A DNA stretch of 10,855 bases, taken from NCBI GenBank assembly GCA_026770585.1, contig MU646687.1, positions 1 through 10,855 on the forward strand. Reading direction: 5' to 3'. This document shows positions 5,866-10,594 of the stretch, piece after piece; position 1 is the stretch's first letter; the number at the start of each line of letters is the position of its first letter. The notes beneath the pieces were generated by a model. The model did not search any database, was not told the origin of the DNA, and saw only the letters and a list, made by a program, of their open reading frames with translations. This stretch comes from Baffinella frigidus (lineage: Eukaryota > Cryptophyceae > Cryptomonadales > Baffinellaceae). The translations under genes and the position numbers were made by a program.

Positions 5866-5962
5866 GATCCTCGGGGAGGCTATCAACGCCTCACATATCA
5901 TTCTCCAACACCTCACCTCCTCCGCCCTTCACTGCACCCCCCCCTCCTCCTTCCCCCCCCCC

Positions 5963-6005
<43 letters not shown>

Positions 6006-6098
6006 ACCATCATCTTCAACCCCCTGGCATGGGCGCGAGCCGAAACGGTCTCTCTCTTTCTCCCCGCCTCCGCGGGGAGGGGCGCGGTACGTGTTCTG
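5866..6098 (+). CDS. GH38 alpha-mannosidase, exon 10 (NPLAW motif; frame offset at a C39 run)
   Basis: The first part reads ILGEAINASHIILQHL, matching the I-x-N-A-A-H helix after the HHD region of Golgi GH38 enzymes. It then runs into a Pro-rich stretch caused by a run of 39 C (5964-6002). The second part reads IIFNPLAWARAETVSLFL and ends AVRVL, matching the family's V-x-F-N-P-L ... V-S-L strand and V-R-V-L. The two parts are in different frames (codon starts at 5867 and at 6006, offset by one). A one-base change in the C run would join them and there is no AG in the run to act as an acceptor, so a miscalled homopolymer length is the simplest reason. The donor is TTCTG|gtgagc. Confidence 0.85.
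5964..6002. repeat. C39 homopolymer inside exon 10
   Basis: 39 consecutive C, preceded by further C-rich sequence, encode proline in any frame. The exon frame shifts by one across it. Confidence 0.95.
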
Positions 6099-6156
6099 GT
6101 GAGCTACCCCCAATCCCTAGCGATGTTCTGGTGAGCTACCCCCAATCCCTAGCGAT
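6093..6156. repeat. 32-bp tandem duplication spanning exon 10's donor
   Basis: gttctggtgagctaccccca and the following bases to gcgat occur twice in a row, so the donor is present twice, 32 nt apart. Use of the second would add 32 nt and shift the frame. Confidence 0.9.
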
Positions 6157-6164
6157 GTCTCCGT

Positions 6165-6300
6165 CTATTTGCGCTCACCAATTTGGTGCGCGTGAGCTCT
6201 TTGGAGCGGAACAGTTGACGAATTTGTACCGCGAACACCCGGCGTGTCAACTTGAGAACAGTCGGTCAACCCAAGTGCGGCAGAGCTAGAAGCAGTCACC
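6165..6300 (+). repeat. AGTTGAC dispersed element, copy 3
   Basis: caccaatttggtg is followed by agttgac (6213), tttgtacc, gtcaactt (6245), gagaacagtc and gcggcagagctagaagcag. It fills the space between exon 10's donor and the acceptor of the extra exon 10 tail. Confidence 0.8.
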
Positions 6301-6315
6301 CCTCACTCCCCACAG

Positions 6316-6338
6316 GGAGGGGCGCCGTACGCGTCCTG
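6316..6338 (+). pseudogene. Extra copy of exon 10 tail with acceptor and donor
   Basis: It lies between ccacag| and |gtaaga. Its 23 bases match 6076-6098 except at three sites, all synonymous third positions of the R-G-A-V-R-V-L codons. It has the best-looking acceptor and donor of any copy here, so it could be a real alternative micro-exon. Confidence 0.65.
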
Positions 6339-6339
6339 G

Positions 6340-6437
6340 TAAGACCTCAACCCCAAACCCTCGCTCTGCCTCCGTCTTTTGGAACCCACCAATTTGCCAC
6401 CCTACACCTAACCCCGAAACCCGAAACCCGACACCCT
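6340..6437. repeat. Mixed heptamers before exon 11
   Basis: ccccaaaccc and cccgaaacccg units broken by a further ccaatttg fragment of the dispersed element. Confidence 0.6.
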
Positions 6438-6443
6438 GAGCAG

Positions 6444-6500
6444 GGGCCGGGGGGCGCGGCGGTGCGTGCGGACGTGACTGACACTGTCCGCGGCCGCACG
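6444..6500 (+). CDS. GH38 alpha-mannosidase, candidate exon 11
   Basis: The reading is GPGGAA followed by VRADVTDTVRGRT, nineteen codons, phase 0 on both sides. The acceptor is tgagcag|G and the donor CGCACG|gtgcgc. Joined between V-R-V-L and V-W-F-L it gives a plausible beta-strand pair, and GH38 proteins have a D/E-x-x-G-x-x-V turn here. No strong motif is present and the segment is shorter than in animal enzymes, so one more exon could be missing. The donor sits at the start of a 70-bp inverted repeat. Confidence 0.55.
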
Positions 6501-6502
6501 GT

Positions 6503-6572
6503 GCGCCTCATAACCTGTAGAGTGCTCATAACCTGTTGTTCCCGCCCTCCCCAGTGTCGCGCGCTTTGTCAG
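6503..6572 (-). repeat. 70-bp repeat, inverted partner of 4978-5047
   Basis: It starts right after exon 11's donor and ends ctttgtcag. Confidence 0.8.
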
Positions 6573-6790
6573 GGGACGGTGCAGCCCCGTCCTCACCATT
6601 GTTTGCACCACTGACGAGGACGTGACCGTGCCACTTGGCAGCCACCGGGGGCTTCACGGATACAGTCCATCTAAACAATTTGTACCAGCATCTTATCCGT
6701 GTGCATTGGATTCTAACCGCATTTCCCCCGGATATCTTGGGGAGAAGGAACTCGGGCGCTGCTAAGTGGCCCCAGGCCCTTTCCGCCCCG

Positions 6791-6839
6791 AAGTTGACGG
6801 ATGTGTACCCCACACCCAGCATGCCAACTTAGAATAGTC
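6791..6839 (+). repeat. AGTTGAC dispersed element, copy 4
   Basis: aagttgac (6791), tgtgtacc, gccaactt (6823) and agaatagtc. The acceptor of the exon 12 head copy follows 19 nt later. 6573-6765 in the same intron holds nothing firm. Confidence 0.75.
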
Positions 6840-6858
6840 ACCCGACGTCTCCAAGCAG

Positions 6859-6895
6859 GTGCGGTTCATCGCGGAATGTCCGTCCGGCGTTGGGT
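6859..6895 (+). pseudogene. Diverged copy of exon 12 head
   Basis: After ccaagcag| it reads VRFIAECPSGVG against VWFLASVPPLGV of exon 12. It runs directly into the 21-bp minisatellite gtgtctgac, so this copy and the true head bracket that minisatellite. The residues remain GH38-like (V-x-F-x-A-E-x-P). Confidence 0.6.
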
Positions 6896-7031
6896 GTGTC
6901 TGACACCAACGTGTCAGACTCTAACACTCACATGGGTGTGTCAAACACTCGCATGGGTGTGTCCAACACTCGCGTGGGTGTTCCCAACACTCCCGTGGGT
7001 GTGTCCAACACTCGCACGGGTGTGGCTGACA
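6896..7031. repeat. 21-bp minisatellite, second location
   Basis: The same unit as 1046-1226 (gtgtccaacactcgcgtggg plus t), about six units with more variation. It is flanked by a copy of exon 12's head and, further on, exon 12. Confidence 0.9.
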
Positions 7032-7122
7032 CGGACGCGACGCTGGCTCTAGCAGAGTTCCTTCAGGGACTTTTGATCCACTTTTTGCGTTTATGCCCCT
7101 GAAATGCAGGATAATTGAGCAG

Positions 7123-7176
7123 GTGTGGTTCCTGGCGAGCGTGCCGCCGCTAGGCGTGGCTGCCTTCGTCGTGGAG
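7123..7176 (+). CDS. GH38 alpha-mannosidase, exon 12 (VPPLG strand)
   Basis: The reading is VWFLASVPPLGVAAFVVE in phase 0. GH38 enzymes carry a Y-Q-V-x-F-x-A-x-V-P-P-L-G-x-x-x-Y-x-V segment at the start of the C-terminal beta domains, which this matches closely. The acceptor is attgagcag|G. The donor GTGGAG|gtacag is also the first base of a perfect 13-bp inverted repeat. A diverged head copy lies at 6859-6895 and a tail copy at 7564-7593. Confidence 0.87.
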
Positions 7177-7267
7177 GTACAGGGGTACCTCGCTCATAAG
7201 AAACTGCCCCCCCCCTAGGACCACCGTAGGGCTCTAGGCATAGTCCTACTGTAGGGTACCCCTGTAC
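7177..7267. mobile_element. Foldback element starting at exon 12's donor
   Basis: gtacaggggtacc (7177-7189) and ggtacccctgtac (7255-7267) are perfect 13-bp inverted repeats. The first base of the left arm is the donor G. A second inverted pair, ccacacggtggtctac and gtagtccaccgtgtgg, lies at about 7281-7422. Confidence 0.75.
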
Positions 7268-7503
7268 ACCCGATCACGGTGCCACACGGTGGTCTACCAA
7301 CTTTTCACCAAAAGTCAACTTGCCCAGAGATAATTAACTTGAAGGCGTTTTGAATGCAGATTGGTCACGTTACACCCTAAACTCCAGCCCCAACGAAACC
7401 CTCGTAGTCCACCGTGTGGTTAGGGAAGCCGTCTAGTACCGGGCGATTCCTTACCGAAGCCGTCTAGTGTGAGACGTGTCCGCGAACTGTCGCGGTTTGC
7501 CTC

Positions 7504-7556
7504 CTGGTTTAAGGTTTAGGGTTTAGGGTTTGGGGTTTAGGGTTTAGAAGTTAGGG
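7504..7556. repeat. TTTAGGG run
   Basis: Telomere-type repeat in intron 12 just before the exon 12 tail copy. A short further run lies at 7613-7628. Confidence 0.85.
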
Positions 7557-7563
7557 TTCACTG

Positions 7564-7593
7564 CCGCTCTGCATCGCGGCATTTGTTGTGGAT
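7564..7593 (+). pseudogene. Copy of exon 12 tail plus donor
   Basis: The reading is PLCIAAFVVD against PLGVAAFVVE. Of the eight codons that differ, five are synonymous. It is followed by gtgaac as a possible donor. It lies in intron 12 after a TTTAGGG array. Confidence 0.7.
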
Positions 7594-7628
7594 GTGAACA
7601 TTGGGTGGAGTATTTAGGGTTTAGGGTA

Positions 7629-7798
7629 GGCACCCTGAACCTTAAATCCAACACCCTAATCCCTAACCCTTAAACCCAATCCCCAATCCCCAATCCCCAA
7701 ACACCACACCCCACACCTCAAACCCCAAACCCCAAAACCCAAACCCCAAACCCCACGCCCCAAACCCCAAGCCCCTAAACCCCAACCCTTAAACCCAA
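7629..7798. repeat. CCCTAAA / CCCCAAA / CCCCAAT array before exon 13
   Basis: The orientation flips from TTTAGGG to CCCTAAA at about 7629. Confidence 0.8.
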
Positions 7799-7803
7799 CA
7801 CAG

Positions 7804-7909
7804 GTCGGGGGGCGTGCGGTAGCGGCGGAGGGGCTGGGGGACCAGCAGTACTTTGCAGGAGGGGGGGTGCTGGGTGTGTTGAAGGTTGAAGACGATGCGC
7901 AGCAAGCAG
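7804..7909 (+). CDS. GH38 alpha-mannosidase, exon 13
   Basis: The exon is open in phase 0 for 106 nt, starting VGGRAVAAEGLGDQQ and ending GVLGVLKVEDDAQQA, with a split Gly codon. Golgi GH38 proteins have F-x-x-x-x-G-L-L-x-S-I and an acidic D-E-E stretch in this region, and G-V-L-G-V-L-K-V-E-D-D is a reasonable match. The acceptor is caacacag|G and the donor is AGCAG|gtgtag. Phase agrees with exons 12 and 14. A tail copy with a clean 6-nt deletion lies at 8291-8327. Confidence 0.68.
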
Positions 7910-8050
7910 GTGTAGCTCTGCCTCGGTCGCCTTGACAGACTCTTCCTAAGTTGACATGTTGGCTTCGCGGTGTAGATCCGTCAACTTTGGAGCGGGAAAG
8001 GGCCCCGGGGAAGCAAATGGGCGACCCAAATAGACTGAGACAGAGCTTAA
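7905..8050 (-). repeat. AGTTGAC dispersed element, copy 5 (reverse)
   Basis: It starts at exon 13's donor: gtgtagctctgcctc is the reverse of the element's gaggcagagcta end. It is followed by gactcttc (7938), aagttgac (7948), gtcaactt (7980) and cccaaatagac. Confidence 0.8.
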
Positions 8051-8073
8051 AGTCGAGGGGGGGGGATGGTTTA

Positions 8074-8238
8074 GTTCTGGAAGCTTCCAGCTCTGCAGGG
8101 CCTTTTTTGGACCTGAAGAGGATCAAATCGCCTCTACGCACACTCCTTTTTTAGACCGTTGAAAAACACAGAGCTCGAAAGGTGATTTGATCTGCTTCGA
8201 GGCCCAAAAAGCCCTGCAGAGCTGGAAGCTTCCGTAAC
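8074..8238. mobile_element. Foldback (MITE-like) element C
   Basis: The arms ggaagcttccagctctgcag and ctgcagagctggaagcttcc are perfect reverse complements. Pairing continues with mismatches for about 55 bp, through gatcaaatc and gatttgatc, leaving a ~45-bp loop. Confidence 0.85.
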
Positions 8239-8428
8239 GAGGTTTAGGGTTTAGGGGTTTAGGGTTTAGGGTTCAGGGTGTGGGGGGGGGTTGCTCGGAG
8301 TTTTAAAGGACGATGCGCACCCAGGAGGTGTGTTGCCCTCTAAACCCCAAGCCATAAACCCTGCACCCTAAACCCCAAACACCAAACCTCAAACCCCAAA
8401 CCCCAAACCCCGAACCCTAAACGCTAAA
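8239..8428. repeat. Heptamer runs around the exon 13 tail copy
   Basis: TTTAGGG units at 8239-8282, then CCCCAAA/CCCTAAA units at 8338-8428, in opposite orientations on the two sides of the copy. Confidence 0.75.
8291..8327 (+). pseudogene. Copy of exon 13 tail plus donor
   Basis: The reading is LLGVLKDDAHPG against VLGVLKVEDDAQQA. It has four synonymous codon changes, four replacements and a clean 6-nt deletion that keeps frame. It ends GGAG|gtgtgt in the same phase as exon 13. A G run precedes it, as in the original. Confidence 0.7.
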
Positions 8429-8446
8429 CACGAATGGCGACAGCAG

Positions 8447-8506
8447 GCGCGCGGGAGGGCGCGACAGCAAACAGCGGGGAGGTGGGGCTGAGAATCGTCC
8501 AAGGAG
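8447..8506 (+). CDS. GH38 alpha-mannosidase, candidate exon 14
   Basis: After completing a Gly codon it reads AREGAT and then ANSGEVGLRIVQG, with a further split Gly. The acceptor is cgacagcag|G. The donor GGAG|gttcga is weak. Phase fits exons 13 and 15. The last bases (gagaatcgtcc) resemble the tail of the dispersed AGTTGAC element, so the true 3' edge could lie earlier, for example at GAG|gtgggg. No GH38 motif is recognisable on its own. Confidence 0.5.
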
Positions 8507-8630
8507 GTTCGAACCCCAAGAGGGTTATTCAAAAGCCCCAAGAGGGTTATTCAAAAGTCAACCCTTTGCCGTTTTGCCCTGGAGAGCTTTCTCCCAGGAT
8601 TCAAAAGTCAACTTCTCCCAGTCCGTCACA

Positions 8631-8730
8631 CTCTGATTTGTTTGCGGCAATTTGGCGTGCCTTGGCTCTTTCCTGCTCCAAAGTTGACGGCTGTGTACCA
8701 GAAACCCAGGACGTCAACTTAAGAATAGTC
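8631..8730 (+). repeat. AGTTGAC dispersed element, copy 6
   Basis: gcaatttggcgtgcc, then aagttgac (8681), tgtgtacc, gtcaactt (8713) and agaatagtcc. An acceptor (ttacag) and the exon 15 head copy follow 26 nt later. Confidence 0.8.
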
Positions 8731-8756
8731 CTTTAACTTGCCCGCGGCGATTACAG

Positions 8757-8787
8757 GAGGGGTCGAGGTGCTGGGCGCGACGCAAAG
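8757..8787 (+). pseudogene. Copy of exon 15 head
   Basis: After gattacag| it reads GVEVLGA like exon 15. The first 23 bases differ at three sites, all synonymous third positions. It then runs straight into an AGTTGAC element, and the true exon head follows that element. Confidence 0.7.
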
Positions 8788-8834
8788 TTGACAGATTTGT
8801 ACCAGAAACCGAGGACGTCAACTTGAGAATCGTC
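8785..8834 (+). repeat. AGTTGAC dispersed element, copy 7
   Basis: Closest to copy 6: aagttgac (8785), tttgtaccagaaacc, gtcaactt (8817) and gagaatcgtcc. Exon 15's acceptor follows within 10 nt. Confidence 0.8.
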
Positions 8835-8843
8835 CTTTTACAG

Positions 8844-8892
8844 GAGGCGTCGAAGTGCTTGGCGCGGGGGGTCGCCAAGTCGCAACGCTTCG
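8844..8892 (+). CDS. GH38 alpha-mannosidase, exon 15
   Basis: The reading is GVEVLGAGGRQVATL, followed by a split Arg (CG|G). The acceptor is ttttacag|G and the donor CTTCG|gtaaac. Phase agrees with both neighbours. The head is repeated at 8757-8779 with only synonymous differences, which argues that this frame is or was translated. GH38 has a strand of this type before the G-A-Y-x-F segment, but the resemblance is loose. Confidence 0.65.
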
Positions 8893-8931
8893 GTAAACCC
8901 TAGCCCCGCCGGGGGAAAGCAGCTTTATTAA

Positions 8932-9053
8932 GTTGACAAACACGACTACTACACGCCACGTGGAGAGGTGGGACGATAGCCCCTAGGTAGGACGATAGCC
9001 CCTGCGTCTCGTCCTGCCACTCGACATGGCGAGTAGCGGGCGTGTTTGTCAAC
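8932..9053. mobile_element. Foldback element D with AGTTGAC-type ends
   Basis: gttgacaaacacg and cgtgtttgtcaac are perfect arms, and pairing extends inward with mismatches. The centre holds a direct repeat of aggacgatagcccct-like bases. Its ends match the dispersed AGTTGAC family. Confidence 0.8.
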
Positions 9054-9101
9054 GCTACGGTACCATCAACACACCGTAGCGGCTTAAACCGGTTTTCGAA
9101 A

Positions 9102-9370
9102 GACGGAATTTCCCCCAGGCAATAGAGCGTTTGCGGTAATTGTTGTCCATTTTGGACGTACGGTTTCCCGGTTTTCCGGTTTTGAAAGGGACTTATAGGA
9201 CGTGACAAGGATTTTAAATAGTACCAGAATTGCGCCTCTTGGTACCGTTTAAAATTCTTGTCACGTCCTATAAGTCCCTTTTCAAAACCGGAAGACCGGG
9301 AAACCGGGAAACCGTACGTCCAAAACGGACAACAATTACCGCAAACGCCCTACGCTTTAAAGAGTGTAGT
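9102..9370. mobile_element. Long foldback element E
   Basis: Strong arms at 9127-9227 and 9240-9348, for example cgtcctataagtccctt against its complement. Weaker pairing extends outward and the loop is only about 12 bp. No protein is encoded. Two mirrored open frames reflect the symmetry. Confidence 0.9.
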
Positions 9371-9553
9371 TCCGTCTGACTTAATCGGGGTTTCTTGTGA
9401 AGTACATGTAGACAAGGACTCCGTACAACCGCTGCGGTACAGACATCATTGACATGTGTTTATTGAGGAGTCTGGATGAAGCGAGGCAGATCTAGAAGCC
9501 CGTTTGGGGTCGCCTGTCCAGCCCTCTGAACCCGAACCCCGAAATTCATGGAC

Positions 9554-9697
9554 GAGGCCATACAACTTAAACCGTATTTTTGCTATCTTGGGGTGGGTTT
9601 TGACCTATTTCCAAGCTATGTCGATGCTAAAATAGCAAAACCTGACAAAATCTACCCTTAAGATGGCATAAAAGGCGGTTTAAATTGCATGGCCTCG
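9554..9697. mobile_element. Foldback (MITE-like) element F
   Basis: Ends cgaggccatacaacttaaacc and its mismatched complement ggtttaaattgcatggcctcg, with inner arms tttttgctat and atagcaaaa. Confidence 0.75.
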
Positions 9698-9725
9698 GAC
9701 ACTAAAATGCGAAACCCGAAACCAG

Positions 9726-9773
9726 GTTCGCGCGCTACGTCTTTGCTGAGGACCATTTCCTCGGGTGGGGCCC
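9726..9773 (+). CDS. GH38 alpha-mannosidase, exon 16
   Basis: The reading is FARYVFAEDHFLGWGP, with the first base completing the Arg of exon 15 and CC left for exon 17. It probably corresponds to the family's S-G-A-Y-x-F-x-P segment (R-Y-V-F here). The acceptor is gaaaccag|G and the donor GGCCC|gtaacc. The last 10 nt plus the donor GTA recur exactly at 10068-10080, flanking the heptamer array of the following intron. Confidence 0.65.
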
Positions 9774-9777
9774 GTAA

Positions 9778-9966
9778 CCCCTATACCCTACACCCTACAC
9801 CCTACACCCTACACCCTACACCCTACACCCTACACCCTACACCCTACACCCTACACCCTGCACCCTACACCCTACCCTACACCCTACACCCTAACCCCTA
9901 CACACGAAACACGAAACACGAAACACGAAACCCCGAACCCCAAAACCCCGAACCCCAAAACCCAAA
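9778..9966. repeat. CCCTACA array grading to CGAAACA and CCCCGAA
   Basis: More than a dozen CCCTACA units followed by variant heptamers. The 13-bp sequence ggtggggcccgta flanks the region at 9764-9776 and 10068-10080. Confidence 0.9.
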
Positions 9967-10067
9967 ACCGGAAACAGGCAGGGCTCCTACGTAGACCAAA
10001 AACCGTGTGGTTCGTATTTGAGTTGACCCGAAAAGCAAATGGCGACAACGAAAAGCAAATGGCCGCA

Positions 10068-10080
10068 GGTGGGGCCCGTA
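10068..10080 (+). repeat. Exact 13-bp copy of exon 16's tail and donor
   Basis: Identical to 9764-9776, spanning the exon 16 end and the donor GTA. Between 10081 and 10217 a weak resemblance to exon 17 is visible but nothing firm. Confidence 0.7.
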
Positions 10081-10217
10081 CGTGGACCGCACCCCCGCGG
10101 CAGGCGCTGCCCGCCTCTTCGCTGGGATCGCGCCAGGGTACTCCCTCAACCCAGATACAATCCATTTGCCCGAGTGTCACTAAATATCTCCCTCTCAACC
10201 CGGAAACCCTATCCCAG

Positions 10218-10279
10218 CTTTCTCGCGGGGGTGGCGATGGAGGAGGGGGACTACCAACCCCGGATTCATTTCCTTGTGG
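10218..10279 (+). CDS. GH38 alpha-mannosidase, exon 17
   Basis: The reading is FLAGVAMEEGDYQP followed by RIHFLV and a split Gly. It completes the Pro codon of exon 16. The acceptor cccag|C is the only one in the model not followed by G. The donor is TTGTGG|gtagta. A second head at 10378 has an AG|G acceptor and the same first six codons with only synonymous changes, so the choice between them is open. The segment precedes what looks like the family's P-V-x-x-V-x-E-G strand. Confidence 0.6.
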
Positions 10280-10376
10280 GTAGTAAAACTCTTCTGAGTA
10301 GTAAGCACCCGAACAGTGCTTACTACTCTTCTGAGTAGTAAGCACCCGAATTCTGAGTAGTAAGCACCCGAACACA
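10280..10376. mobile_element. Hairpin and tandem element with gtagtaagcac units
   Basis: gagtagtaagcac and gtgcttactactc form a 13-bp hairpin (10296-10328). The unit ttctgagtagtaagcacccg occurs three times. It begins at exon 17's donor (gtagta) and ends at the acceptor of the exon 17 head copy. Confidence 0.8.
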
Positions 10377-10377
10377 G

Positions 10378-10435
10378 GTTCCTCGCGGGGGTGGCTTTTT
10401 CAGCGGCGCTACGCTGGAGGAGGCGGAGGGTATTT
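10378..10435 (+). pseudogene. Copy of exon 17 head
   Basis: After aacacag| it reads FLAGVA and then FSAALRWRRRRV up to a stop. Over the first 19 bases there are three differences from exon 17, all synonymous, including the base that completes the split Pro codon. No donor is visible. A hairpin element separates it from exon 17. Confidence 0.65.
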
Positions 10436-10494
10436 TCCGAACCCTAAACCCTAAACCCTGACTCCTGAAACCTGAACCTTGACCCGTGGACCAG

Positions 10495-10527
10495 GCGAGA
10501 TTCTCCAAGCGGTTACAATCGAGTTGG
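10495..10527 (+). CDS. GH38 alpha-mannosidase, candidate exon 18
   Basis: The reading is EILQAVTIELG after a split Gly codon, giving ..FLVG-EILQAV.., which resembles the GH38 strand following V-x-E-G. The acceptor is ggaccag|G and the suggested donor is TTGG|gtggtg. The frame stays open for about 60 further bases (GAMPGWRCAGFA), so the 3' edge is uncertain. The remainder of the window is a CCATACA array. Confidence 0.5.
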
Positions 10528-10594
10528 GTGGTGCCATGCCGGGTTGGCGCTGTGCGGGTTTTGCCCCAAACACCCAAACATTCAACCCTGAGTC

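Larger units (their letters stand above)
132..10527 (+). other. Split GH38 alpha-mannosidase gene, partial (18 inferred exons)
   Basis: Gene-level entry. GH38 enzymes are zinc-dependent retaining alpha-mannosidases; the Golgi type trims mannose from N-glycans in the Golgi lumen. Eighteen exons in one orientation join without a phase conflict, apart from a C-run inside exon 10, and carry GH38 motifs in family order. The spliced spacing from GDDF to HHD (about 127 residues) matches Drosophila Golgi mannosidase II (130). Introns run from 104 to 1039 nt, 16 donors are GT and one is GC, and 17 of 18 acceptors are AG|G. The HHD motif includes the zinc-ligand His and the GDDF aspartates line the active site in the family. 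The N-terminal catalytic exons lie left of the window and the C-terminus probably lies to the right. Exon edges come from reading only, with no transcript evidence. Core exons 2-10 and 12 are the surest. Confidence 0.88.

Noticed and set aside
6586-6638. TIVCTTDEDVTVPLG as an extra exon between exons 10 and 12
   Set aside because: It reads like protein and shares a D-V-T stretch with exon 11, but no acceptor and donor pair gives phase 0 at both ends.
9258-9452. Frame after the long palindrome (SDLIGVSCEVHVDKD)
   Set aside because: It lies in or beside the palindrome arm, mirrors a minus-strand frame, and does not fit the phase between exons 15 and 16.
10109-10174. Frame reading FAGIAPGYSLNPDTIHLPE as another exon 17 copy
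   Set aside because: It resembles FLAGVAMEEGDYQPRIHF only with a gap, has no clear acceptor, and is too diverged to claim.
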